Below are positions 25,983 to 34,489 of a stretch of 64,000 nucleotides of DNA, piece by piece. Every line of letters starts with the position of its first letter. Within the stretch, counting starts at the first letter, position 1. The notes below the pieces were generated by a model, which saw only the letters and a list, made by a program, of their open reading frames with translations, ran no database searches and was not told where the DNA came from. The DNA is from an uncultured Pseudomonadales bacterium (GTDB lineage Bacteria > Pseudomonadota > Gammaproteobacteria > Pseudomonadales > Pseudohongiellaceae). The stretch covers positions 1,280,881-1,344,880 of the forward strand of contig CAMYOK010000002.1 in assembly GCA_947259995.1 (NCBI GenBank), in the 5' to 3' direction. Both the position numbers and the translations under genes were made by a program.

Positions 25983-27308
25983 CTAGTTCAAAGTCTTGAC
26001 CAATGCTTTGGAGTTGCGTTGGTAGTTGTAAAGTTTCTGTTTTTTCTCTGGCAGTTCGGCCACAGTAATCGGGGTAAACCCTTTCTCCAAAAACCAGTGC
26101 GTTGTTTGTGTGGTTAATACGATGACTTTTTCCATGCCGACCTTCTTAGCATGCTTCTCTATGGCTATGAGCAGATCCTTGCCACGACCAGTGTCTTGAT
26201 AATCTTTGTGAATCGCAATGCAGGCGATCTCTCCGCAAGTATCATCAAGTGGGTATAGCGCGGCGCAGGCGATAATCATGCCCTCGCGTTCAATAACGAA
26301 GAAGTAATTAATCTCGGCTTCTAATAACTCGCGCGAGCGGTGTACAAGCACCCCCGCATCTTCCAATGGTTTAATAAGGTCAAGCAAACCGGCGACATCT
26401 TCGATATTTGCTTGGCGCAAAACTTCGAAAGTTTCTTTCGACACTAGAGTGCCACTGCCATCGCGAGTGAAGAGTTCCTCTATCAGAGCTCCGTTGTGTT
26501 CAAAGCTAATGAGATGGCTGCGAGGCACATTCTTGCTGCAGGCTTTGAGTGCAGCCGTCAGGGCGTGGGCAACTCCATTGGCATTGTTTTCTTTATTTGC
26601 AGTAACGGCTTCCAATACGTGTTGGGCAGAGGCCGGGCTCAGAGTGCTGACCATCTCGCCGTTGCCATCCAAAATACCGCTTTGTGGAATGAACATGATG
26701 AGTTTTTCAGCGTGCAGTGCGATTGCCACTTCTGTGGCGACGTCTTCGGCTGAAAGATTAAACACTTCGCCAGTGGTGGAGTAACCCAAGTTGCTAAGTA
26801 GAACGATGTTGTGCGCATCCAAGTGCTGTTCAATGGCTTTGGCGTTAACCTTGCGTACGACCCCAGTCAAAGCATGGTCGATTCCATCGAGAACCCCCAA
26901 TGGTCTTGCCGTAATGAAATTACCACGACTGACAGTGATGTCGGCACCATGCATTGGTGAGTTGGCGAGCCCCATCGAGAACATCGCCTCAACATCAATG
27001 CTGAGTGAGCCAATCACCTGTTTAACGTGCACGAGGCTCTCGGCGTCGGTAATCCGGAGATCTTTATGGTAGGTCGACTGGATATTGGCTGTGTGCAAGG
27101 CATTATTAATCTGCGGCCGTGAGCCATGCACAAGCACCAGCTTAACGCCGAGACTGTTGAGCAAATTGATATCGTGAACGATATTCTCAAAATTCGGATG
27201 CTCAAGTGCTTCGCCGGGCAGTAGTACGACAAACACCTTTTTGCGGTGGGCATTGATATAACTGGAGGAGTGTCTGAACCAGTCTATGTAATCTGGGAGA
27301 TTTTGCAT
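25983..27308 (-). CDS. argA: N-acetylglutamate synthase ArgA
   Basis: ArgA acetylates glutamate with acetyl-CoA, the first committed step of arginine synthesis, and is feedback inhibited by arginine. Residues 1 to about 285 are an amino-acid-kinase-like domain (VVLLPGEALEHPNFENIVHD, LVLVHGSRPQI, NIVLLSNLGYSTTGEVFNL). Residues about 295-430 are a GNAT acetyltransferase domain (FFVIEREGMIIACAALYPLD, CIAIHKDYQDTGRGKDLL). The 441-residue length fits the E. coli type. It is on the same strand as argE with a 58-bp gap, so the first and deacetylation steps of the linear arginine pathway are clustered. Confidence 0.96.
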   Translation of the reverse strand: MQNLPDYIDWFRHSSSYINAHRKKVFVVLLPGEALEHPNFENIVHDINLLNSLGVKLVLVHGSRPQINNALHTANIQSTYHKDLRITDAESLVHVKQVIGSLSIDVEAMFSMGLANSPMHGADITVSRGNFITARPLGVLDGIDHALTGVVRKVNAKAIEQHLDAHNIVLLSNLGYSTTGEVFNLSAEDVATEVAIALHAEKLIMFIPQSGILDGNGEMVSTLSPASAQHVLEAVTANKENNANGVAHALTAALKACSKNVPRSHLISFEHNGALIEELFTRDGSGTLVSKETFEVLRQANIEDVAGLLDLIKPLEDAGVLVHRSRELLEAEINYFFVIEREGMIIACAALYPLDDTCGEIACIAIHKDYQDTGRGKDLLIAIEKHAKKVGMEKVIVLTTQTTHWFLEKGFTPITVAELPEKKQKLYNYQRNSKALVKTLN

Positions 27309-27366
27309 GGGCGTGAATATAGTCTATTTATTGAATGTTATGAATGCTTTTATACAAACCATTGTG

Positions 27367-28536
27367 CTAGAGACAGTAGTGGCGGATTAGCCCGCGCAAT
27401 GTCTCTATATAAGGTCCGACTCGGTCTAGTTCTAAGTACTCATCGGGTTGATGGGCTTGATCGATATCGCCTGGCCCTAGAACGATTGTGTCCATGCCCA
27501 AGCGTTGCAGTAATGGTGCCTCGGTTCCGAATGCCACTGTTGCGGCGCTGTGTCCTGTCAGTCTTTCTGCCGTTTTAACCAGCTCATTGTCGGCATCGGT
27601 CATGAACGCGGGCAGCCCGGCAAATAATGGCTCGATAGTGGGCCGCACACCGAAACGCTCTGCGATTGGGGTGACCCGGCGACGAATCTCTTCACGCAAC
27701 GCTTCAATTTCCATCCCGGGTAATAAACGAATATCGAACTCTAAACGGCATTGACCACAAATACGGTTGGGATTATCGCCGCCATGGATGCAGCCGAGGT
27801 TCAACGTTGGCCTTGGAATTGTGAATACGGGGCTATTGAAGCGGGTTTGCATCTCTTGTCTGAAAACGATGAGCTCGCTGATGACACTGTGCATGGCATC
27901 CAATGCATTGTGCCCTAGGTCGGGGTCAGAGGAGTGCCCGCTTTGCCCTAGTAAGTCGATGGACTCCATCATAATCCCTTTATGGGCATTGATGGGACGC
28001 ATACCAGTGGGCTCCCCAATGACTGCACAGCGAGCGCGAGGTCTGCCCAGCTCTGCTAGGGTTCTGGCGCCTTGCATAGACGTTTCTTCGTCAGCCGTGG
28101 CAAGAATGATTAAAGGCTGTTTGAATACGACACCCTCAAACTCTTTCAAAGCCTCCATGACCAAAGCAAAAAAGCTTTTCATATCGGTACTGCCTAGGCC
28201 ATATAGTCGCCCGTCTTTCTCTGTGAGGCGAAAGGGGTTCGTATGCCAAAGCGCTTCATCCAAGGGAACCGTGTCGGTATGGCCAGCTAAAACCAATCCG
28301 CCAGGGCCGCTACCACGAGTAGCGATGAGATTGACCTTCTCATTGCTTGCGGTTAATGCGGAGGTAGGGTCGCTGCGGACGCGTTCGCACTCGAACCCCA
28401 AGTCTTCGTAACATTGGGCTAGGTAGTCGATAACAGCGCAGTTGCTGATGTCGAACTCCGGGCTCGCAGAGCTGACACTGGGTTTGCTGATCAAGGCATC
28501 GAGATGGGACATGAAGTCAGGGAAATGTCGGCTCAT
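27367..28536 (-). CDS. argE: Acetylornithine deacetylase ArgE
   Basis: ArgE hydrolyses N-acetylornithine to ornithine in the linear arginine pathway. This 389-residue M20 metallopeptidase-fold protein shows LVLAGHTDTVP with metal ligands His86 and Asp88. GLGSTDMKSF carries Asp118, and ATADEETSMQG holds the catalytic Glu150 and ligand Glu151. AVIGEPTGMRPINAHKG leads into the lid domain, which has SGHSSDPDLGHNALDAM. These match ArgE better than DapE or carboxypeptidase G2. Its ATG overlaps the phhB stop by four bases, so the two are translationally coupled. Confidence 0.95.
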   Translation of the reverse strand: MSRHFPDFMSHLDALISKPSVSSASPEFDISNCAVIDYLAQCYEDLGFECERVRSDPTSALTASNEKVNLIATRGSGPGGLVLAGHTDTVPLDEALWHTNPFRLTEKDGRLYGLGSTDMKSFFALVMEALKEFEGVVFKQPLIILATADEETSMQGARTLAELGRPRARCAVIGEPTGMRPINAHKGIMMESIDLLGQSGHSSDPDLGHNALDAMHSVISELIVFRQEMQTRFNSPVFTIPRPTLNLGCIHGGDNPNRICGQCRLEFDIRLLPGMEIEALREEIRRRVTPIAERFGVRPTIEPLFAGLPAFMTDADNELVKTAERLTGHSAATVAFGTEAPLLQRLGMDTIVLGPGDIDQAHQPDEYLELDRVGPYIETLRGLIRHYCL

Positions 28537-28892
28537 TTTTGACCTGCTGCACGTGTCGCAATGAGATCAGTCTTCGCTGCCATGATGAAATCGTTCTCGT
28601 GTAAGCCATTGGCCTTATGCGTCCACCAAGACACAGTGACTTTTCCCCATTCCAATAAAATGCTGGGATGATGATTCTCGCGCTCGGCAATCAAGCCAAT
28701 TTTATGGGTAAAGGCGGCCGCCTCTTTAAAGTCGGCAAAATGGAATTCACGACGTATCTGTTCCATGCCTTCAACATTGGCCTTCTTCCACCGCGGGACA
28801 GAGGCAAGCAGCTTGTTAGAATCTTCAGGCAGCATAGCGCGGGTGCCAATCGTACAGGCTTCGCAGTGCTGTTCGTAAAGCGCTCGACTCAT
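28533..28892 (-). CDS. phhB: Pterin-4a-carbinolamine dehydratase PhhB
   Basis: The enzyme dehydrates 4a-hydroxytetrahydropterin, the side product of phenylalanine hydroxylase, and so recycles the pterin cofactor. The 119-residue protein contains the family signature AERENHHPSILLEWGKVTVSW followed by WTHKANGLHENDF, including the paired His residues and the final Asp. An N-terminal segment CEACTIGTRAML is also typical. I chose the ATG at 28892, which is preceded by AGGGGA, over an in-frame ATG ten codons upstream. No phhA or other aromatic amino-acid gene is nearby; it overlaps argE instead. A second role in molybdopterin-type cofactor handling has been proposed for lone homologues. Confidence 0.92.
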   Translation of the reverse strand: MSRALYEQHCEACTIGTRAMLPEDSNKLLASVPRWKKANVEGMEQIRREFHFADFKEAAAFTHKIGLIAERENHHPSILLEWGKVTVSWWTHKANGLHENDFIMAAKTDLIATRAAGQK

Positions 28893-28932
28893 GTCTTTTC
28901 CCCTGTAGGGCGTCAGCGACATGTTCTTTGAA

Positions 28933-30093
28933 TCAAAGAAATGCCTCTAGGACGCTATTTAGAAACTGTTGTCCTTTATCGCTTGGGCGGATTAGCGGGC
29001 CGTCACGCTCCATTAATCCCTGATGTTGCAATGATGATACCTGCTTTTCTATAGTGTCGAAACCTAGCCCGGTGCTGTGTTCGAAATGCGTGGCGGTAAA
29101 GCCTTCGGACAGGCGGAGGACGTTCAATAGGTATTCAAGAGCGATCTCGTCTTGGGCGATGACGTGCTGTTGGGCAGGATAGGTGTGCGAGTCGGCCAAA
29201 TAGTGTTCGGGCTGTTTTTTCTTGCGCGTGCGCACGATTGACTGCGTGTCGAGCTGGGTAATCTTGCCATGTGCGCCAGCACCAATACCGAGATAATCTC
29301 CAAAGCGCCAGTAGTTCAAATTGTGTCTCGCCTGCCGGCGGCTCTGAGCAAATGCAGAGACTTCATAGCGCTCGTAACCATGGGACTGAAGTAAGGCTAA
29401 ACCGCTGTCTTGAATGTCGATGAGTGCGTCGTCTTCGGGCAGCACAGGAGGACGTTTATAGAACTCTGTATTAGGCTCGATAGTCAATTGATACCATGAT
29501 ACATGCGTTGGCGCGAGTGCAATTGCGGCGTCAAGGTCTCGCATCGCGGCCCCTGTGCTCTGCCCTTTTAATCCGTACATGATATCAATGTTGAAATTGT
29601 CGAATCCGCCAGCACGGGCAAACTCGACAGCTTTGACGGCATCGTCGCTGCCGTGTATGCGCCCCAGTGCCTGTAGCTGTAAATCATCGAAGCTTTGCAC
29701 CCCTATGGAAAGTCGGTTGATGCCTGCTAGGCGGTAGTCGGCAAACTTAAGTCGTTCAGCGGTGCCTGGGTTTGCCTCGAGAGTGATCTCGATATCGTTG
29801 GCAAAGTTGATCTGCTTAGCGATGTTCGAAAGCAATCTATCGAGCCCTTGTGCGCTGAATAGGCTAGGAGTTCCACCACCGAAGAAAATGGATTGTAATG
29901 AGCGGCCCTGAACATAGCCAAGTGATGAGGCAAAGTCTTGCAGCAAGGCATCGATGTAATCATCTTCGGGCAGTTCTGTGCTCTTCTGGTGCGAATTGAA
30001 ATCGCAGTAAGGGCATTTGCGTACACACCATGGAATATGAATATAGAGGCTAAGCGGTGGAAGTTGCAAGTGATTAACAGGGCCAGTTGGCAC
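28933..30093 (-). CDS. hemW: Radical SAM heme chaperone HemW
   Basis: HemW is a radical SAM protein related to coproporphyrinogen III dehydrogenase that binds and delivers heme and lacks the decarboxylase activity. SLYIHIPWCVRKCPYCDFNSHQ contains the CxxxCxxC motif and the CPYCDFNS form that is characteristic of HemW. SIFFGGGTPSLFSAQGL, LEANPGTAERLKFADYRLAG, RLSIGVQSFDD and the C-terminal HemN-type domain follow. The start is uncertain. GTG 30093 shares one base with the rdgB stop and gives 386 residues; TTG 30120 in frame would add nine. The order rdgB-hemW is conserved across gammaproteobacteria. Confidence 0.93.
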   Translation of the reverse strand: MPTGPVNHLQLPPLSLYIHIPWCVRKCPYCDFNSHQKSTELPEDDYIDALLQDFASSLGYVQGRSLQSIFFGGGTPSLFSAQGLDRLLSNIAKQINFANDIEITLEANPGTAERLKFADYRLAGINRLSIGVQSFDDLQLQALGRIHGSDDAVKAVEFARAGGFDNFNIDIMYGLKGQSTGAAMRDLDAAIALAPTHVSWYQLTIEPNTEFYKRPPVLPEDDALIDIQDSGLALLQSHGYERYEVSAFAQSRRQARHNLNYWRFGDYLGIGAGAHGKITQLDTQSIVRTRKKKQPEHYLADSHTYPAQQHVIAQDEIALEYLLNVLRLSEGFTATHFEHSTGLGFDTIEKQVSSLQHQGLMERDGPLIRPSDKGQQFLNSVLEAFL

Positions 30094-30698
30094 TAGATTG
30101 CACCGCTTAATGCTGACCAATGCTTGAGGAGACTTTGCAGTGCTTGCCCGCGATGGCTGATGCTATTTTTAATGGCAGGGTCTAACTGCGCAGAGGCGCA
30201 GTTGTGAGTCGGTACGTAGAATAGTGGGTCATAGCCAAAGCCGTTCTCTCCAGCAGCATCGGATAGGATGCGGCCCTCCCAAGTTCCTTGGGCAATAAAT
30301 GGCATCGGGTCTTCACTATGGCGCATGAAAACAATGACACACTGAAAGCGTGCGCCGCGTGCTTCGATAGGAACTTGGGCAAGCGCTTGCAAAAGCTTCT
30401 CGTTATTGCGTTGGTCGGTAGCGCCGGGGCCAGAGTAACGAGCCGAATAAATACCGGGTTTGCCTTTGAGTGCATCGACCTCGATCCCCGAGTCATCGGC
30501 TAAGGCAGGCAGGCCAGTGATGGTGCAAGCATGACGCGCCTTAATGATGGCATTCTCAACAAAACTTAGGCCCGTTTCATCTGCATCATCAACCCCTAGG
30601 CTGCGCTGGGTAACAAACTCTATTGTTGAACTTCCAAGGATCTGTTGAAATTCACGCAGTTTTCCTGCATTGCCTGTTGCCAATACAATCTTTTTCAT
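30093..30698 (-). CDS. rdgB: XTP/dITP pyrophosphatase RdgB
   Basis: RdgB (Ham1 family) hydrolyses deaminated purine nucleotides such as dITP and XTP and keeps them out of DNA. KIVLATGNAGKLREFQQIL opens the protein. ENAIIKARHA, LPALADDSGIEVDAL, PGIYSARYSG, ENGFGYDPLFYVP and NSISHRGQAL are the family motifs. I chose the ATG at 30698 (201 residues), because the longer in-frame reading adds 22 unrelated residues that overlap the metW end. It lies between metW and hemW in a tight minus-strand cluster. Confidence 0.96.
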   Translation of the reverse strand: MKKIVLATGNAGKLREFQQILGSSTIEFVTQRSLGVDDADETGLSFVENAIIKARHACTITGLPALADDSGIEVDALKGKPGIYSARYSGPGATDQRNNEKLLQALAQVPIEARGARFQCVIVFMRHSEDPMPFIAQGTWEGRILSDAAGENGFGYDPLFYVPTHNCASAQLDPAIKNSISHRGQALQSLLKHWSALSGAI

Positions 30699-30715
30699 AG
30701 CGTCTCTGTAATTCC

Positions 30716-31309
30716 TTAACGGCTGATGTGGTAGATCGCCGTTTCTCCCAGTAGGTTCGGCCACAATTTTATCATCCAGCTGCCGCGATGGCGGTGATCA
30801 ACAACGGTGCGCGTTATCACTTTGATATTTTTATCTCGGCACAGTTCATCGAAATCGCGCACGGTACAAAAATGGATGTTTGGTGTGTTATACCACTCAT
30901 AGGGCATGAAGTTCGAGACCGGCATTCTGCCTCTGAAGAACAAATACATGCGTGAGCGCCAGTTGCCGAAGTTTGGAAAAGTCACGATACAATTTTTACC
31001 AATCCTGAGCATCTCATCAATGATGACGTCTGGATAATTTACTGCCTGAAGAGTCTGGGTCAAGAGTACTGTGTCGAAACTTTTATCTTTGAAGTTCTGC
31101 AGGCTTTTGTTGAGGTCTTGTTCGATAACATTGACCCCTTTCTCTATACAGAGCCGAATATTATTCTCGGCTATCTCTAAGCCAATTTCAGAGACGCCTT
31201 TTTCAGACTTTAAAAATTTCAATAGGTTGCCATCACCGCAGCCTAAATCGAGAACGCGGCTTCCTGGTTGAATCCAGTGCTGAATGATGTCTAGGTCTGG
31301 GCGCATCAT
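30716..31309 (-). CDS. metW: Methionine biosynthesis protein MetW
   Basis: MetW is a small SAM-methyltransferase-fold protein that accompanies MetX and is needed for full acyltransferase activity in several bacteria. The 197-residue protein shows [18 protein letters not shown] (motif I), [41 protein letters not shown] and the conserved [15 protein letters not shown]. Its ATG overlaps the last four bases of metX, which indicates translational coupling. The metX-metW pair is typical of Pseudomonas-like bacteria. Confidence 0.95.
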   Translation of the reverse strand: MMRPDLDIIQHWIQPGSRVLDLGCGDGNLLKFLKSEKGVSEIGLEIAENNIRLCIEKGVNVIEQDLNKSLQNFKDKSFDTVLLTQTLQAVNYPDVIIDEMLRIGKNCIVTFPNFGNWRSRMYLFFRGRMPVSNFMPYEWYNTPNIHFCTVRDFDELCRDKNIKVITRTVVDHRHRGSWMIKLWPNLLGETAIYHISR

Positions 31310-32502
31310 AAATTCACCTCGTCACTCACACGTTGGAGATATGTCGTAAAAGCATCGATATAGCGAGGCACAGGAAGAAGGAAGGCATCGTGGCCTTGAT
31401 CGGCTTCGATCTCAAGGTAGCTGACCTGTTTGCCAGCCTCAAGTAGCGCATCGACAATTTCCCGCGAGCGCTCTGGTGGAAAGCGCCAGTCCGAACTGAA
31501 TGACATCAATAGGAAGCGACAGCTGCTATTTGCAAAAGCAGCGCTTAAACTGCCGTCGTAATCTACAGTGGGGTCGAAATAATCCAATGCCTTAGTCATT
31601 AACAAATAGGTATTGGCATCAAAACGTTCGGAGAACCGCTCGCCTTGATAATGTAAGTAACTCTCTACCTGAAAGTCCACATTGAGCCCGAAGCTAAGCT
31701 TTCCGGTGCGCAAATCGCGGCCGAAATTTCCTGCTATGGTTTCACTGTTGATAGGCTCCGCTGCCTTGCCGAATTTATCGCGCATCGCGCTATCGGAGAG
31801 GTAAGTGATATGGCCAACCATGCGAGCCAACATCACCCCCTTCTTAGGGTAGGTGCCATGGTCCAGATAGCGGCCGTCGTGAAAATTCGGATCAGCTGTG
31901 ATCGATTGTCGAGCCACCTCATTGAAGGCAATATTCTGTGCCGAGAGTTTAGGCGCAACGGCAATCATTATGGCATGGCGTAGTTTCTCAGGGTAGCTAA
32001 TAGCCCAGCGCATTACCTGCATGCCGCCTAGGCTGCCACCGACAACGGCTGCCCACTGTTTTATCTCTAATTTTTCCATTAAGGCGACTTGGCTTTTTAC
32101 CCAGTCACGGACAGTGACCACAGGAAAATCGGGGCCATAGAATGTGCCGGTATCTGGGTTGATAGAGCTTGGCCCTGTGCTGCCGGCACAGCCCCCTAGG
32201 TTATTGAGGCAGACGACAAAAAATTTGTTAGTATCAATGGGTTTGCCAGGGCCTATGCAGTGATCCCACCATCCAGGTTTGCTTTCGTCTTCGCTATGAA
32301 AGCCTGCGGCATGATGATCACCACTAAGCGCATGGCAAATGAGAATGGCGTTAGTCTTGTTCTCATTTAAGCGGCCGTAGGTCTCGATCATCAAGTCATA
32401 GCTGTTGATACTCTTGCCACTGCGTAGCAAAAGTGGTTCGTCAAAATGCAAGCATTGAGGTGTAACGATACCTACGGAATTTTCTGGGACGGTGTTTGGC
32501 AT
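31306..32502 (-). CDS. metX: Homoserine O-acyltransferase MetX
   Basis: MetX acylates homoserine with acetyl-CoA or succinyl-CoA, the entry step of methionine synthesis. The 398-residue alpha/beta hydrolase shows [36 protein letters not shown] and [15 protein letters not shown] with the nucleophile Ser157. The acid and base of the triad lie in [11 protein letters not shown] and QGHDAFLLP. MetX enzymes paired with MetW in gammaproteobacteria often use succinyl-CoA, but the specificity residues cannot be judged reliably by eye. metR elsewhere in the window may be its regulator. Confidence 0.95.
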   Translation of the reverse strand: MPNTVPENSVGIVTPQCLHFDEPLLLRSGKSINSYDLMIETYGRLNENKTNAILICHALSGDHHAAGFHSEDESKPGWWDHCIGPGKPIDTNKFFVVCLNNLGGCAGSTGPSSINPDTGTFYGPDFPVVTVRDWVKSQVALMEKLEIKQWAAVVGGSLGGMQVMRWAISYPEKLRHAIMIAVAPKLSAQNIAFNEVARQSITADPNFHDGRYLDHGTYPKKGVMLARMVGHITYLSDSAMRDKFGKAAEPINSETIAGNFGRDLRTGKLSFGLNVDFQVESYLHYQGERFSERFDANTYLLMTKALDYFDPTVDYDGSLSAAFANSSCRFLLMSFSSDWRFPPERSREIVDALLEAGKQVSYLEIEADQGHDAFLLPVPRYIDAFTTYLQRVSDEVNL

Positions 32503-32503
32503 A

Positions 32504-32848
32504 TTAGTTTCTTGCGCTATCCGTGTTTTGTTCTGGAGTTTGGGAAGGTTGCAATTGCAACTCGTCTGGAAGGCGTTGTGGGCCTGATATTCTAATGCGT
32601 TTCTGTCTTGAGTTCTCGCCGCTCATTATGCAGACCCTGTCCTGGGGAACCTTGAACTGTTTCGCTAAAAATTTAATGAGATGTTTGTTGGCTTTGCCGT
32701 CGACCGGGGGTGCCGTAATGCGAATTTTTATTTGTTCGCCAAGGACTTCGGCAAACTCGTCACGCGCAGCTTTGGGTTGCAAGCGGCAGTGCAGGAAAAG
32801 ATCCTCGCCCTGCCACTGGAAAAAAGCATTGGCTTGTTGCACTGCCAA
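32504..32848 (-). CDS. yggU: DUF167 / YggU family protein
   Basis: This 114-residue protein belongs to the YggU (DUF167) family, whose function is unknown. [16 protein letters not shown] opens the domain. [25 protein letters not shown] is the conserved centre, and [14 protein letters not shown] follows. The C-terminal 20 residues are polar and not conserved. It is packed between yggT and metX with gaps of one base on each side, so the whole set is probably one operon. Confidence 0.92.
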   Translation of the reverse strand: MAVQQANAFFQWQGEDLFLHCRLQPKAARDEFAEVLGEQIKIRITAPPVDGKANKHLIKFLAKQFKVPQDRVCIMSGENSRQKRIRISGPQRLPDELQLQPSQTPEQNTDSARN

Positions 32849-32849
32849 T

Positions 32850-33428
32850 TTATATTCCCAACACTAAGCGTGTATTCACCCCCATAGGATCAATAAGAAC
32901 GACGCGCATGATTTGCAATGCAAGGAATACAAATATTGGCGAGAAATCTAAGCCGCCCATCGACGGTAATAAGCGGCGGAACGGTTCCATAATCGGCTCT
33001 GTTAACTGCCGTACTAAAACTAGGGCTGGATGGCGACTAAACGGCGCGATGAAACTCGATACGATCGAGATAATCATGGCCCAAAAATAGATGTTTAGAA
33101 TAAACGACAGCAGCCCAACGCTAGACCAGCTCACGATTAGTCCGACGCTAGGAATTGCATAACCGCTGAAAAATATGAGCAATGTTGTGGCAATGCATTG
33201 GGCGATCAAGGCCAACACTAATGAGGCAAAATCGAAACCGCGATAGCCTGGAATAAAGCGTCGGAACAATTTAACAGTAGGATCGGTGACTTTTACGATT
33301 GCCTGAGTAAAAGGATTGTAAAAATCTGCGCGAGCAACCTGCAGCATAAAGCGCAGCAATATGGCGAGAATATACAAACCGCCTAATGTGTTGACTACCA
33401 AATACCCTACACTTCCTAATGAACCCAT
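32850..33428 (-). CDS. yggT: YggT family integral membrane protein
   Basis: This 192-residue inner-membrane protein is built of two YggT repeats. Each has a pair of membrane helices joined by a segment of the type FYNPFTQAIVKVTDPTVKLF (about 37-56) or PFSRHPALVLVRQLTEPIME (about 127-146). Relatives have been linked to osmotic tolerance and to cell-shape or division complexes, but no activity is established. Its place after proC and before yggU follows the usual gammaproteobacterial order. Confidence 0.92.
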   Translation of the reverse strand: MGSLGSVGYLVVNTLGGLYILAILLRFMLQVARADFYNPFTQAIVKVTDPTVKLFRRFIPGYRGFDFASLVLALIAQCIATTLLIFFSGYAIPSVGLIVSWSSVGLLSFILNIYFWAMIISIVSSFIAPFSRHPALVLVRQLTEPIMEPFRRLLPSMGGLDFSPIFVFLALQIMRVVLIDPMGVNTRLVLGI

Positions 33429-33485
33429 TGCATTTTCTCTCTGTAATTAATGCCATTGCTGCGCGTTCGCTGAGTTTGTCGAGGC

Positions 33486-34295
33486 TCAGTTAGCCAGCTC
33501 TATAGAGCGTTTCTGAGCGGCACCAATAGCACGCTCGACAATACTACGAAACTCATCGCTCTCAAAACTCTTGATTGCGGCTTCGGTCGTCCCACCTGGC
33601 GAGGTGACACGGCGGCGCAATTCATCGGGTGCTACATCGCTACTAGCGGCGAGTTTGGCGGCGCCAAGTGCGGTTTGAATGGTGAACTGTCGCGCCATCT
33701 CTGCTGGCAACCCCATAGTTGTAGCCGCCTGCTCCATTGCCTCCATTAATAAGAAGTAATAAGCAGGGCCGCTTCCCGACAGCGCGGTGACCATGTCGAT
33801 CTGTGCCTCGCTGGTCAGCCAACTGCAAATACCTACTGCACTGAGTACTGATTCGGCAAGCTGTGCCTGCTCAGCACTTGTATTGCTATTGGCAAACAAG
33901 CCAGTAGCCCCTTCTGAGACTAATGCAGGAGTATTAGGCATGCAGCGCACGATCGCCTGTGCGCGGCCTAACCAGTTTTCTAGGCTGTGTAGTGGTACGC
34001 CCGCAGCGATAGAGATAATTAGACAGCCTGACTCAGCCAATACTTTGCGAAGGTCTGTGCACACCGCCTCCATGACTTGAGGTTTGACGGCTAAAACAAG
34101 AACATCAGCTGTTTGGGCCGCTTCGACCATGCTTGCTGTCTGAATGCCACAGGTATCCACAAGAGCTTGAATTTTGTCCTGATCAATATCGCAGGCAGTG
34201 ATATTGCTTCCAGGGACACCCTTATTGATAAGCCCATGGATTAGGCTAGTGGCCATATTTCCCGCGCCAATGAAGGCAATCTTGCTGTTGTTCAA
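33486..34295 (-). CDS. proC: Pyrroline-5-carboxylate reductase ProC
   Basis: ProC reduces pyrroline-5-carboxylate to proline with NAD(P)H. The 269-residue protein has the Rossmann start KIAFIGAGNMATSLIHGLI and VLVLAVKPQVMEAV. It also has RCMPNTPALVSEGATGLFA and the family signature PAYYFLLMEAMEQAATTMGL followed by SPGGTTEAAI. It heads the minus-strand run proC-yggT-yggU-metX-metW-rdgB-hemW. The yggS and pilT genes that often precede proC are absent; a TonB receptor gene lies upstream instead. Confidence 0.96.
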   Translation of the reverse strand: MNNSKIAFIGAGNMATSLIHGLINKGVPGSNITACDIDQDKIQALVDTCGIQTASMVEAAQTADVLVLAVKPQVMEAVCTDLRKVLAESGCLIISIAAGVPLHSLENWLGRAQAIVRCMPNTPALVSEGATGLFANSNTSAEQAQLAESVLSAVGICSWLTSEAQIDMVTALSGSGPAYYFLLMEAMEQAATTMGLPAEMARQFTIQTALGAAKLAASSDVAPDELRRRVTSPGGTTEAAIKSFESDEFRSIVERAIGAAQKRSIELAN

Positions 34296-34489
34296 GGGGT
34301 TTCCTCTTTTGATGTTCGTTTCGCTAAAGTCATATCGTCCGCTATTCTAGCCTAAGTCACTGCGGACTCGTACCCCATCTACCTATACCACTGTGCAGCA
34401 TTGCAAGAGGCCTGCGACATTTGGTCACATTGTGCAAATGGCAGAGAACTATACACTTTCGACTTTTGAATCAAAGATGAGCCAAAATT

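Noticed and set aside
27767..28411. Plus-strand frame of 214 codons opposite argE
   Set aside because: argE on the other strand is well supported over its full length, and the frame resembles no protein family I know.
32523..32867. Plus-strand frame of 114 codons opposite yggU
   Set aside because: It is an exact shadow of yggU, is rich in Cys and Ser as antisense frames tend to be, and has no recognisable domain.
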